Source: Methanocorpusculum sp. (GTDB taxonomy: Archaea; Halobacteriota; Methanomicrobia; Methanomicrobiales; Methanocorpusculaceae). Taken from it: DNA of 64,000 nt. Positions 50,563-59,277 of this stretch are shown piece after piece; position 1 is the stretch's first letter; each line of letters opens with the position of its first letter. The stretch lies in the NCBI GenBank assembly GCA_029987235.1, contig DALTWF010000005.1:6165-70164 (forward strand), given 5' to 3'. The notes under the pieces were generated by a model that worked only from the letters and a program-made list of their open reading frames with translations, was not told where the DNA came from and did not search any database. Position numbers and translations under genes: made by a program.

Positions 50563-51879
50563 TTACTCCAATCCCGGGATGTGTATGATTACTTCGGTCT
50601 TTTGCATGACCATGTCGGGCGTGATTTCTCTTCCGTCCTCAAGCATTACGCTTTTTCCGGCAGAAAGCTGCCCGAAGAGAGGTCCGGATCTGACGCCAAG
50701 ATTGCGCGCTAGTTTGGCATCAAACACCCGGCGTGTTATGATGATGGTATCATCACTCACCACACTATCCTGTGTACGTGTAATATTTTGAACTGCCAAG
50801 GCTATTAAATCACCGTATACGTGTGCGCGGAAATCAGCGGTGGTAAAAATATAAGGAAGCAGTTTTCCGGACGCTCCGGTTGAATGAAACACGTTTCCAC
50901 AGGATTTTAGGTAGTCAGTCAGTACATCGCTGTATTTTGCAAAGGCACAACTGAACAAATCATCAGGTATCTGTATGATTGCAGGTTCACCATCAGCAAT
51001 TGTTCCATGTGGAAAAAGTTTGATGTCTTTGTTGAAAGTTTTGGCAAATTCGCTGAATTTCACCCATGAATCATAACTCATTGCATTCAGTTTCAGAAGG
51101 TCTCCTTCGGTGATTTCGGGTATCTCAAGAGCTGAAAGCACCCCTTCAAGGCGCGCAATGTCCTGCCTGGAAAGAGATTTCTTGTCAACGTGCGCGCCGA
51201 AAACACCCCCTGTTTTTTCCGCCATCTGCGCGACAATTTCTTTCGTGACATTGCACACATCGCGCGTGTGCATAATATGACCGAACGCGCCGCGGGTCTC
51301 AAGACCGATTGCGGTCTGCCGCACTGCGTAGTGTGTTCCCCCGAACCCGATTAAGGGGATGGTGTCTGATGCGGGATGCGCAAACAAAACTGCTTTTGCA
51401 GCCGCGGTGTATGCAGCCTCATCATTCCATTCCTTTTCCGTACTGCCAACCTCGACAAAGAAAAACGGCGCGGGAAAATCCGTCGGACCGTGGTGCGTGA
51501 TTTCATAGGAGACCCGGTAACCTTCAGGGACAAATTCTGCTTCATTCTGCAATATGGATTTCATCCATGCAGGAGCGGTTTTTCCCTGCGTAAAGTCGCG
51601 TCCGCCAAGTTGGGCTGCGCCAAAGTTTCCTGCCGGATGCACAGTTAAAACCGGAACGGGGTTTACACTTGAATGGCGTGAAACAACGATGATTAAATCC
51701 GCATCAGGGTTTACGCACGAGTTGTCCGCATTGATAATCCGCTGGTCTGTTGTATGAAACGTGATTTCGTTTCCGTCAAACAGCGGAAATGTTTCGCCGG
51801 TTGCAATCAGAGAATCAATCGCTTTTCTGATATTGACCCCTGCAGGGTCAATAGATGAATTAAGAATATCGATAATCAT
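50563..51879 (-). CDS. dtdA: D-aminoacyl-tRNA deacylase, archaeal type
   Basis: 438 residues. SRHSSVNPVPVLTVHPAGNFG and ITHHGPTDFPAPFFFVEVGST, shown in part, are DtdA (DTD2) core motifs; GFGGTHYAVRQT is the following one. It removes D-amino acids from mischarged tRNAs. The C-terminal 130 residues are an extension seen in other methanogens. Six bases upstream of ftsZ on the same strand. Confidence 0.93.
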   Translation of the reverse strand: MIIDILNSSIDPAGVNIRKAIDSLIATGETFPLFDGNEITFHTTDQRIINADNSCVNPDADLIIVVSRHSSVNPVPVLTVHPAGNFGAAQLGGRDFTQGKTAPAWMKSILQNEAEFVPEGYRVSYEITHHGPTDFPAPFFFVEVGSTEKEWNDEAAYTAAAKAVLFAHPASDTIPLIGFGGTHYAVRQTAIGLETRGAFGHIMHTRDVCNVTKEIVAQMAEKTGGVFGAHVDKKSLSRQDIARLEGVLSALEIPEITEGDLLKLNAMSYDSWVKFSEFAKTFNKDIKLFPHGTIADGEPAIIQIPDDLFSCAFAKYSDVLTDYLKSCGNVFHSTGASGKLLPYIFTTADFRAHVYGDLIALAVQNITRTQDSVVSDDTIIITRRVFDAKLARNLGVRSGPLFGQLSAGKSVMLEDGREITPDMVMQKTEVIIHIPGLE

Positions 51880-51888
51880 AGCAGTACT

Positions 51889-52671
51889 CTAAAGATAGCC
51901 GAATCCGGTACAGACTGAAATAAGATATAAAATTACGAGCATTACCGGTGCATGGGTGAGATAAATAAAGAGGGTTACACGGCCGTTTCCAACCGTCTGG
52001 AAAAATCTGCCGATTTTTTTCGGGCTCGGGAATGAAAAACCGCGTTTTCCGTTCGGATAAAAGATACTGCCAAGTCCTATTCCAAGCAGCAGAACGCCTG
52101 ACCAGGGGAGAAGGCCGAAATAATCCGGACCGACATAGAAATCAGGCGACTGAATGCCAAACGCAAAAAGCCACCAGGGACCATCAAACAGAGGAATAAC
52201 CAGTAATCCAAGCGCAATAAGGAATAGACCGATAACAATGTTCCATTTGCCGAAACGAAGCAGGGGAATTGCAATCATCATGGAAATGGAAAGCATGTGT
52301 AAAAATCCGAAAATAATAGCCCCGCTCTGCCCCATAAACGTGTTAAATCCAATCCAGGTTGCCACGGTAATCGCCATTGCAATGCCGAATAAAAACACCG
52401 CACGGGAGAATAAGGCGAAATAGTACTCGCGATTGGTTTTTCCTGCCATGCGGTCATGACGCAGAATCATGGCAACACCTGCTACAATGACAAAAATTGC
52501 GGTTCCGAATACATAAAGATTGTAAACGGCGAGAAATTCAGGTGTTTCCTCAATCCAGTGAAATATCACGATGAACGCAAAAAAGTGCACAACAAGCATG
52601 CCTAAAATGGCGATACCCCGGAGTGCATCAATCTCCCAGTAGCGTTCGGGTTTGTTTGTGATGTCGCCCAT
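51889..52671 (-). CDS. DUF1624 membrane protein (HGSNAT-type acyltransferase family), copy 1
   Basis: 260 residues with about seven membrane helices. RYWEIDALRGIAILGMLVVH with Asp and Arg is the DUF1624/heparan-N-acetyltransferase catalytic signature. A membrane acetyltransferase for sugars or lipids is likely; substrate unknown. Starts 10 bases after the dtdA direction; close paralogue of the next gene upstream. Confidence 0.85.
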   Translation of the reverse strand: MGDITNKPERYWEIDALRGIAILGMLVVHFFAFIVIFHWIEETPEFLAVYNLYVFGTAIFVIVAGVAMILRHDRMAGKTNREYYFALFSRAVFLFGIAMAITVATWIGFNTFMGQSGAIIFGFLHMLSISMMIAIPLLRFGKWNIVIGLFLIALGLLVIPLFDGPWWLFAFGIQSPDFYVGPDYFGLLPWSGVLLLGIGLGSIFYPNGKRGFSFPSPKKIGRFFQTVGNGRVTLFIYLTHAPVMLVILYLISVCTGFGYL

Positions 52672-52710
52672 TGTTCCTATATATTAGTATCAGACAGGTA
52701 TCAATGTTGT

Positions 52711-53499
52711 TCAGAAACCCGGTATACTTCCTACCGGACATCCGAGGGCGGATGTAATAATTACCACAAGACCGATGACTAAAATCAGCGCCGGCAGGTG
52801 GATAATGTATATCTGCAGCGGATAGCGGCCGATTTTTGCAAAGACCCGCCCGATACGGCCCGCATCAGGAAAAGAAAATCTCCGTACACCTTTAGGATAG
52901 AAAACCGAACCGAGAGCAGCACCAAGAAGCATTATTCCGGTCCAGGGGAGAAGCGGGAACCAGTCGCGGGGCATGATTTCAGGCGTAATGCCAAACGGCA
53001 TAAGCCACGGGGGACCGGTTATCGTATTCAGGAACAGACCGAGGAGAATAAAGATAATTGCGGGAATAAAGTTCCATTTGCCGAGTTTCAGAAACGGAAT
53101 GCAGATTATCATTGACCAGCCCATCATCTGCAGGAAGTTGAAAAACATGTATCTGCCGTCCTGAATGAAGAAATAAATAAAAAGCGAGCATATCAGTGCT
53201 ATTGCCATGCCGATTAAAAGAACCTGCACGCCGCGCTTGACAATGGCAAGATAATACGCTTTGCGGGGGGAACCTTCCATTCTGCCGTGTCTTAAGACTA
53301 ATGATACGCCTGAGATAATGACAAATATGGAAGTGCCGAGCCAGAGGAAACTGCATACCCAGTCCCAGACGCTGACATTGATTATGGAAAATATGCCGAG
53401 GACAAAAACCGTGTGGAACAGAATCATCCCGATAAGGGAAATTCCCCGGACTGCGTCAATTTCCCAGTATCGCGGGCGTGTCGGATTCTGCGTTGCCAT
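52711..53499 (-). CDS. DUF1624 membrane protein (HGSNAT-type acyltransferase family), copy 2
   Basis: 262 residues, same architecture as the copy at 51889-52671: RYWEIDAVRGISLIGMILFH, then seven helices and a LLPWTGIMLLGAALGSVFYP block that aligns with LLPWSGVLLLGIGLGSIFYP in copy 1. A tandem duplication. Both probably acetylate an envelope component. Confidence 0.85.
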   Translation of the reverse strand: MATQNPTRPRYWEIDAVRGISLIGMILFHTVFVLGIFSIINVSVWDWVCSFLWLGTSIFVIISGVSLVLRHGRMEGSPRKAYYLAIVKRGVQVLLIGMAIALICSLFIYFFIQDGRYMFFNFLQMMGWSMIICIPFLKLGKWNFIPAIIFILLGLFLNTITGPPWLMPFGITPEIMPRDWFPLLPWTGIMLLGAALGSVFYPKGVRRFSFPDAGRIGRVFAKIGRYPLQIYIIHLPALILVIGLVVIITSALGCPVGSIPGF

Positions 53500-53505
53500 G
53501 GCGCG

Positions 53506-54675
53506 TTACAGCCCGGTCTTCTTAAAGAGGCTCAGGCATTTTACTTTGTACTCCTCATCGGAGATTAAACCGGTTTCCCGCAGCTGCTTTAAGGAGGCGA
53601 GGGTTTTGTCTATAGCCTCATCATCAAAGTTTTCACGGGGTTCAAGGGTAATCGGGTCAACATTGCGCGGGTCGATAACTTTTTTCGGCGGTTTGGGCTC
53701 GTTTGAGACATAGACTTCGGAGTCATCGTCTTCAGGGTTGTAGTGTTCTGCCGCGTCTTCGAGATGCTTGTATTTTGCAGCGCCCACGCGGGTGCGTGAA
53801 CCGGGTAAAATCATAGCGTCCCCTCCGTCATGGCGTTCCCACTGGTCGTCTTTTTTGCCGGAATCGTAAGTCATGACGATTGAGTCATCGTCCTGGGGAA
53901 GAATTGTTTCAACCTTCGGCTTCGGCGGTTCGGCATTTTCAATCATCCGCTGAAGATGAGCCTCTTTTGCTTCCCTGAACTGTTCAAAGGCGGCCTCTTC
54001 TTCCAGTTCCTGTTCTGCCGCATCAGGTTTTTCAAAGACTTCGGCGGGCGGTTCTGCGCGGGCTGCCGTTGCGGACGCTGCGGGTGCTGCCTGCCTGGGT
54101 TCTGACCGGGCAGGGTTTTCAGGGAAGTGGGAGAAGAGTTCGTCGTTTTTCTCAAAGCATCCTGCGCCCGGCAGGGGTTTGTCTTCGAAAAGGTCGGCAT
54201 CTGAGTTTGACGCACGGTTGATATCAGACAGGATGGAATCGGTTTCTTTGAGAATGTATTCTTCGGAGATGATGGATTTTTTCACCTGAAGTCCCCAGCT
54301 GCCGCCAACTCTGCTGTGCATGATGTCGCGAAGCGTCAGAAGGGCGCCGCGCATCTGTTCAACGGTCGATCTGATATTTCTGAAGGTGTATTTGTCGCCG
54401 GTAACGGTGTTTATGGTCAGAACTGCGGGAAGAGCGGGTGTCGGAGGATATTTGAGGTGAACATCTACGAGGTCTACGTAGTTCATTTCAAAGATTCTGT
54501 AGATGGTTTCACGTTCGGGATATGCCCAGACAATCCGGAGGCGGGTGAAAAGAATCGGGAGAAGATATTTGTCGGGACTGCGGGCGTAGATGACTTCAAG
54601 TACTTCTTCTGTGCGGGGGATTTCGTCTAATATCTCGATGGGGAGGTCATATTGGTAGAGTACTTCGTGTCGCAT
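53506..54675 (-). CDS. PH-like and SHOCT-domain protein, uncharacterised
   Basis: 389 residues. The first 160 residues alternate strands like a bacterial PH-type domain (IYRIFEMNYVDLVDV, TINTVTGDKYTFRNI). Residues about 180-300 are acidic and disordered. The end (LASLKQLRETGLISDEEYKVK) is a SHOCT motif, usually an oligomerisation tail. Function unknown; it lies 6 bases upstream of a DUF1624 gene and may be cotranscribed with both. Confidence 0.78.
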   Translation of the reverse strand: MRHEVLYQYDLPIEILDEIPRTEEVLEVIYARSPDKYLLPILFTRLRIVWAYPERETIYRIFEMNYVDLVDVHLKYPPTPALPAVLTINTVTGDKYTFRNIRSTVEQMRGALLTLRDIMHSRVGGSWGLQVKKSIISEEYILKETDSILSDINRASNSDADLFEDKPLPGAGCFEKNDELFSHFPENPARSEPRQAAPAASATAARAEPPAEVFEKPDAAEQELEEEAAFEQFREAKEAHLQRMIENAEPPKPKVETILPQDDDSIVMTYDSGKKDDQWERHDGGDAMILPGSRTRVGAAKYKHLEDAAEHYNPEDDDSEVYVSNEPKPPKKVIDPRNVDPITLEPRENFDDEAIDKTLASLKQLRETGLISDEEYKVKCLSLFKKTGL

Positions 54676-54794
54676 GGGTGTGGTTTGTCTTAGTAGTTAT
54701 GTAATATTAGTGCTGATATGTAGTAAATATTTACCTGTCAACAGGCAATACCTGACTGAAATACGGTAAAAAAGAAAAACCAAAAAGAAGAAGG

Positions 54795-56381
54795 TTACTC
54801 CTTCTTCTCTTCAGAAGCCGCACACTTCTTTAAATCCTTCGGAATAAGGTATAAGCCGGTGTAAGTCTTTGCAAGGGCAGATTCCGAGTTGCGTTTGGTA
54901 AGAAGACTTCCCGCAATCATGGCAAGAATTCCTGCAGCAAGAGCGTAAATCGAAAAGTGCATCGGAAGAGCACCGAACGGACTGCCAAGAAGGTGTGAGT
55001 AGACACCAAGAATAACTGCAACGGAAAGACCGACAATCATTGAAGCGATTGCTCCCGCTGCTGTTGCACGTTTCCAGTACAGACCTGCAATAAGCGGAAC
55101 TGCAAATGCACACAGCATTAATGCAATACCCATCCAGATAAGGAAGGCAAGCATCTCCGGGGGGTTGATTGCAAGGACCAGTGAAAGAACTGCTGCAATT
55201 AACACACAGATTCTGCTGATGCGGATAACCTGACGCTCGTTTGCCTGCGGCTTTAACATCGTCTTGAAGATGTTCCAGGAGAACTCTGTTCCAACCGTAA
55301 GCATAAGGCGGTCGGTGGTAGACATGACTGCAGATAATACAATTACCGCAAACAGTGCCGTGATTAATATTGACGGGCTTGCTGCCTGAATTCCGTAGAG
55401 GAGGGCAGACGCTGGATTATTCAATACCGCTTCTGCGGATGCCGGGTCTAATACGCCTGTTTCTGCCATTGCACGGACACCGAATCCGCACCACTTTACG
55501 AGGAACATAATTACCACATAGATAACAAATGCTACCAGCGGAGCCCACTTAAAGTAAGAAATCTTCTTTGCTGCAAACACGTTTGAAACAACGTGCGGTG
55601 CACAGGCAAGACCAATCATCAGCAGAATCCCAAACGACACCAGGTATTCAGGCGTACAGTATGCGTATGCGGCATAGTTGGTCGGAAATGCCGGAAGAAC
55701 CAGGTTCGGGTCGATTGATGCAAGAACCGTATTGATTGCTTCAAGACCTCCTGCCTTGATTAAGATGAACGGGGCGATTAACAGAACACCGAAGATAAGA
55801 ATCAGACCCTGGACAAGTCCTGCCCAGGTAATTGCATATAATCCGCCGATAACCGTGTATGCTGTGATAATGACACCCGCAATGATGAGCGACACCCAGT
55901 GTTCAAGACCGAATGCCCACATTAATACAATGCTGATTGCAGTGTACTGACCTACCAGATAAATCATCGAAACACCGATACTGGCAATAGCCGACATCAC
56001 GCGAAGACCTTGGTTGTTTTCGTAGCGTTCGGAGAAGTAGTCTGCTATGGTCATGCAGCCGAGTTTCTTTCCAATCCGGTTCAGCTTCATGCCGAAGAAG
56101 ATGATACAAAATGAAGCTGCAAGAGGCACAAAAATCTGTTCCCAGATTCCCGGCCAGCCGCTTTTGAATCCGAATTCGCTGGAGCCGATTAATGTCATTC
56201 CGCTGCAGATAGAGCAGACGATTAAGAGGGTGAAGAGCCAGAAGCCGAGGTTTCTTCCGGCAAGCATATAGTCTTCGGAGTTTTTGATTTTCTTCGATGC
56301 CCAGAATCCTATTCCAAGAAGGGCTGCGAAATATACTACAATCATCACAAGGGTGACAATCATACTTCCTGTATCGAGCAT
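54795..56381 (-). CDS. Sodium:solute symporter family protein
   Basis: 528 residues, thirteen or so membrane helices of the LeuT-like SSS fold. LGIGFWASKKIKNSEDYMLAGR, in part, and ADYFSERYENNQGLRVMSAI are SSS signatures. Closest in style to pantothenate or carboxylate symporters (PanF/ActP group), but the substrate is not clear. The ATG at 56381 overlaps the stop of a 36-codon gene (TAATG), so it is preferred to the in-frame ATG at 56414. Confidence 0.9.
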   Translation of the reverse strand: MLDTGSMIVTLVMIVVYFAALLGIGFWASKKIKNSEDYMLAGRNLGFWLFTLLIVCSICSGMTLIGSSEFGFKSGWPGIWEQIFVPLAASFCIIFFGMKLNRIGKKLGCMTIADYFSERYENNQGLRVMSAIASIGVSMIYLVGQYTAISIVLMWAFGLEHWVSLIIAGVIITAYTVIGGLYAITWAGLVQGLILIFGVLLIAPFILIKAGGLEAINTVLASIDPNLVLPAFPTNYAAYAYCTPEYLVSFGILLMIGLACAPHVVSNVFAAKKISYFKWAPLVAFVIYVVIMFLVKWCGFGVRAMAETGVLDPASAEAVLNNPASALLYGIQAASPSILITALFAVIVLSAVMSTTDRLMLTVGTEFSWNIFKTMLKPQANERQVIRISRICVLIAAVLSLVLAINPPEMLAFLIWMGIALMLCAFAVPLIAGLYWKRATAAGAIASMIVGLSVAVILGVYSHLLGSPFGALPMHFSIYALAAGILAMIAGSLLTKRNSESALAKTYTGLYLIPKDLKKCAASEEKKE

Positions 56382-56491
56382 TAGTCCTCCACCTTCGGGA
56401 ATTTGAGTGCCCATATGGTAAGAAGGACCAATATTATGAAGGTGACTCCGCCAACGGTAAAGACGGTAACCTCAGGTAATCCTAATATCAT
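56381..56491 (-). CDS. Symporter small accessory protein
   Basis: 36 residues, beginning MILGLPEVTVFTVGG and ending WALKFPKVED, with one membrane helix (VTFIILVLLTIW). Its stop codon shares a base with the symporter ATG. A tiny membrane protein directly ahead of a sodium:solute symporter is a known arrangement in methanogens, where it is presumed to be a subunit. A minus-strand TATA (TTATATGTTAG, about 56508-56518) would make its mRNA leaderless. Confidence 0.8.
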   Translation of the reverse strand: MILGLPEVTVFTVGGVTFIILVLLTIWALKFPKVED

Positions 56492-56704
56492 ATATGAACA
56501 TGTGGTGTGCTAACATATAACATAGTAGGTTTCAGGCACAGTTTTTACGGGGGCGGGAAGGGGCAAAACCTGCATTTTTCAGTACTGGAAAGAATTTATA
56601 TGAGAAAACGCGCAGAAGAAATGCCTGAAAATTCCACAGCACCGCGCGCTGATGCGCGATACAAATAGACATGTATAATCTTACGGACAACAAAATAATA
56701 GAAT
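56492..56704. other. Divergent control region of symporter and hypB
   Basis: Contains the symporter TATA box at 56505-56520, a plus-strand TTTATATG at 56595-56602 as candidate hypB promoter, and a hairpin CGCGC (56645-56649) / GCGCG (56654-56658) with a TGAT loop in the hypB leader. A 22-codon ORF at 56600-56668 starts inside the TATA box and is not considered a gene. Confidence 0.4.
56505..56520 (-). promoter_or_regulatory. TATA box of the symporter operon
   Basis: ATGTTATATGTTAG on the minus strand, about 20-28 bases before ATG 56491, right for a leaderless start. Confidence 0.5.
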
Positions 56705-57352
56705 ATGCATCACGTAGACGTCCACATGGAAGCCGAGATTTACGGCGCAAACAATAAACTTGCCGAGCACAATGCAGAGCATTTCAGGGAACACGGCGTT
56801 CGTGCATTTGACTTGCTTGGCGCCATCGGCAGCGGGAAAACCTCGCTTATCGAAAAAATCGTGCCGGAACTCAAGTCCCGCGGTCTAAACACTGCAGCCA
56901 TTGCAGGCGATGTTTACGGGGATGATGATTTCCAGAGAATTGTTGCAACAGGAATTCCGGCGTTCAATGCAAACACCGGAAAAGAATGCCATCTTGATGC
57001 GCATTTAGTCCACCATGCGCTTGACCACCTTGAACTCGACAACATTGATGTCTGTTTCATTGAAAATGTCGGCAACATGGTTTGTCCGACCGACTTCAAA
57101 CTCGGCGCGGAAAAGCGTATTGTGGTTATTTCCACGACAGAAGGTGATGATGTGGTTAACAAGCATCCGATGATGTTCCGTGACTGCCAGATTGCCGTAA
57201 TCAACAAAGTCGACCTTGCAGAAGCGGTCGGATGCAATGTGGAGCGGATGGTGAAAGATATTAAAAGATACAATCCGGAAATGATTATCATCAAGACCGT
57301 TCTCAAAAAAGGCGAGGGCGTCAAAGAAGTCTGCGACGCAATTCTTGCATAA
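56705..57352 (+). CDS. hypB: Hydrogenase/urease nickel incorporation GTPase HypB
   Basis: 215 residues. LLGAIGSGKTSLIEKIV is the Walker A; CHLDAHLVHHAL carries the metal-binding Cys-His pair; IVVISTTEGDDVVNKHPMMF and NKVDL complete the GTPase. It delivers nickel to NiFe hydrogenases, here presumably Ech, Frh and Mvh. The short N-terminus has only three His residues, no His-rich nickel store. Monocistronic. Confidence 0.95.
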   Translation: MHHVDVHMEAEIYGANNKLAEHNAEHFREHGVRAFDLLGAIGSGKTSLIEKIVPELKSRGLNTAAIAGDVYGDDDFQRIVATGIPAFNANTGKECHLDAHLVHHALDHLELDNIDVCFIENVGNMVCPTDFKLGAEKRIVVISTTEGDDVVNKHPMMFRDCQIAVINKVDLAEAVGCNVERMVKDIKRYNPEMIIIKTVLKKGEGVKEVCDAILA

Positions 57353-57559
57353 TTCTCTTTTTTTCATCGTTCGCGCGATATATCCCCGGTTTTGAGTGAG
57401 CCCTGTGCCTCGACCGAAAAAACCGGCATATAGTATTTATTTTACTCGATTGAGGATAATGTGCTTTTATCTGCATATTTATTACCTGAACCATGAAATA
57501 TAAAATTAATCAGCAGAACACTGATTTTCTGCTGGTTAGGAGACAGATCCTACAAATCT
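57353..57559 (+). promoter_or_regulatory. Leader with SD-sequestering hairpins before the AhpD-like gene
   Basis: A/T-rich promoter sequence (CATATAGTATTTATTTTAC near 57428) is followed by an 11-pair hairpin, 57508-57518 with 57527-57537, then TAGGA (57537-57541) / TCCTA (57548-57552). The second hairpin covers TAGGAG, the only Shine-Dalgarno before ATG 57560, so folding could gate translation. Confidence 0.5.
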
Positions 57560-57952
57560 ATGCAGAAAAAAAAGCATCCGGCGTCCGCAGCCGGAGATGA
57601 AACCACCTCACCGGCTCATACCTACAGGGAACTTGAAAAAATTATCGGGCATGTCCCAGTCATTTTCAAAGACCTTGCACAGACTGATGCAGGAATGCAT
57701 GATGCAATCCTGAAACTCGATTCCTTCATCTGGTCTGACGGAAAACTATCACGCACTGATAAGAAACTCATCGCTGTGGCGGTCGCAGCAGCCCTTCGCG
57801 ATAATCACGCACTAAACGCTCAGCTTCACGGGGCAAAAAAACTGGGCATATCCCTTGAAGAAATTGATGAGGCGCTGCGTGTTTCATTTATGCTCTCGGG
57901 TATGCCGGCATACGTCAGCGGTAAAACCGCTGCTGAAAAATTGTATCGCTGA
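57560..57952 (+). CDS. Carboxymuconolactone decarboxylase (AhpD-like) family protein without the Cys pair
   Basis: 130 residues. DLAQTDAGMHDAILKLDSFIW, in part, and LIAVAVAAALRDNHALNAQLHGAKKLGISLEEI follow the CMD fold. The usual CxxC or CxxxH redox motif reads DNHALNAQLH, with no cysteine in the protein, so a thiol peroxidase role is excluded. Single gene with a structured leader. Confidence 0.82.
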   Translation: MQKKKHPASAAGDETTSPAHTYRELEKIIGHVPVIFKDLAQTDAGMHDAILKLDSFIWSDGKLSRTDKKLIAVAVAAALRDNHALNAQLHGAKKLGISLEEIDEALRVSFMLSGMPAYVSGKTAAEKLYR

Positions 57953-58215
57953 AATCCTGTCATCCCTCCCTCTCGACACAATCCATCATAGCCAAGTCCC
58001 CCCCCATCCTACAAAAGTACAGCAATCTCTCGGGTATCATAAAATACCATACAAATATTTTTTTCGTCCAGAAATTTCTATAAAAAATGAAGGATAACTA
58101 TTTTTCAAATACACTAACTATAGTTGATGAGTTTAAATCATATATTTTTTCAAGTTCACAATACATATCAGAGCATACTCTTATATCCAATCCATGAAAA
58201 TATATCAGTACAACT
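57953..58215. other. Intergenic region upstream of carA
   Basis: 263 bases, A/T-rich. It holds a C-rich patch (about 58000-58007) after the previous gene and TATA candidates TCATATATTTTTT near 58138-58150 and TTATATCC near 58180 for carA. No gene, RNA or notable repeat seen. Confidence 0.45.
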
Positions 58216-59277
58216 ATGAAAGCAGTCTTGGGACTTGAAGACGGAACAATCTTTTCCGGTACGGGCTTCGGTATTGAAGGCGAAGCAGCGGGCGAGATAA
58301 TCGTATCCCTGCTTTCGACCGGATATATGGAAGCTTTAAGTGATCCCGGGGTGGAGGGGCAGATTCTTACATTCGGCTACCCGCTTCTTGGAAACTACGG
58401 CGCATTAAAAGAACAGATGCACAGTTCCCGTGTGCATGCATCAGCAGCAGTCTGCCGCGAACTCTGCACATGCCCGAAAAATAGACCGGCAATGAAAGAC
58501 TTCTTTGAAGAAAACGGTCTTATCGGCATCGAAGATGTCGATACCCGTATGCTCACTATCAAACTGCGTGAACAGGGTGTAATGCGGGCAGCCGTTATCA
58601 CCGGAAGCGATGACGGAGAAAAAGCAGTCGCCCTTGCCCGTGCTGCACCGGTTCAGGAAAGCCGTGAATTAATTCCGGCCGTAACCTGCAAAGCACCGTA
58701 TCACATCGAAGGCCGCGGCAGGAAAATCGCCGTTCTCGACCTCGGGGTAAGAAGCACCGTATTAAAGAGTCTTGCAAACCGCGGCGCAGATTTGTACATC
58801 TACCCGTACGGAACCACGACAGATGTCATTTTAGCTGACAAACCGCAGGCACTCTTTGTAACAAACGGACCGGGCTCACCAAACGCAGCACCCAAAGCGA
58901 TCGCCGCGGTAAAGGAAATCCTCGGCACCATTCCTGTACAGGGAATCTGCATGGGTTGCGAAATTATTGCCGCGGCTTTAGGCGCTGATATCTCCAAACT
59001 GAAATTCGGCCACCGCGGAGCGTCACAGCCGGTGAAATTCGCGGACGGAACCGTAGCGGTCACTTATCAGAGTCACGGCTACGCAGTGGAAGCAGAAACT
59101 CTTCCGGAGGGCTGCAGTGTAAACTGTGTCAATGCAAACGACCGGACCCTCGAAGGATTTGAAAATGCAGACCTCGGTATTTACGCCTGCATGTTCCACC
59201 CCGAACATGATGCAATTTACGACGGCGTGGAAAAACCGGTCTATGATATAATGTACAGAGGTATCCCGAATGCCTAA
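58216..59277 (+). CDS. carA: Carbamoyl-phosphate synthase small subunit
   Basis: 353 residues. N-terminal domain with GYMEALSDPGVEGQILTFGYPLLGNYG, in part, and a class I amidotransferase domain with GICMGCEII holding the nucleophilic Cys (family usual GICLGHQ; His is Cys here) and FHPEHDA for the His and Glu. It releases ammonia from glutamine for CarB, feeding arginine and pyrimidine synthesis. It overlaps carB by 8 bases. Confidence 0.95.
   Translation: MKAVLGLEDGTIFSGTGFGIEGEAAGEIIVSLLSTGYMEALSDPGVEGQILTFGYPLLGNYGALKEQMHSSRVHASAAVCRELCTCPKNRPAMKDFFEENGLIGIEDVDTRMLTIKLREQGVMRAAVITGSDDGEKAVALARAAPVQESRELIPAVTCKAPYHIEGRGRKIAVLDLGVRSTVLKSLANRGADLYIYPYGTTTDVILADKPQALFVTNGPGSPNAAPKAIAAVKEILGTIPVQGICMGCEIIAAALGADISKLKFGHRGASQPVKFADGTVAVTYQSHGYAVEAETLPEGCSVNCVNANDRTLEGFENADLGIYACMFHPEHDAIYDGVEKPVYDIMYRGIPNA

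Noticed and set aside
56600..56668. 22-codon ORF before hypB
   Set aside because: Its ATG lies in the probable TATA box and there is no Shine-Dalgarno; unlikely to be transcribed.
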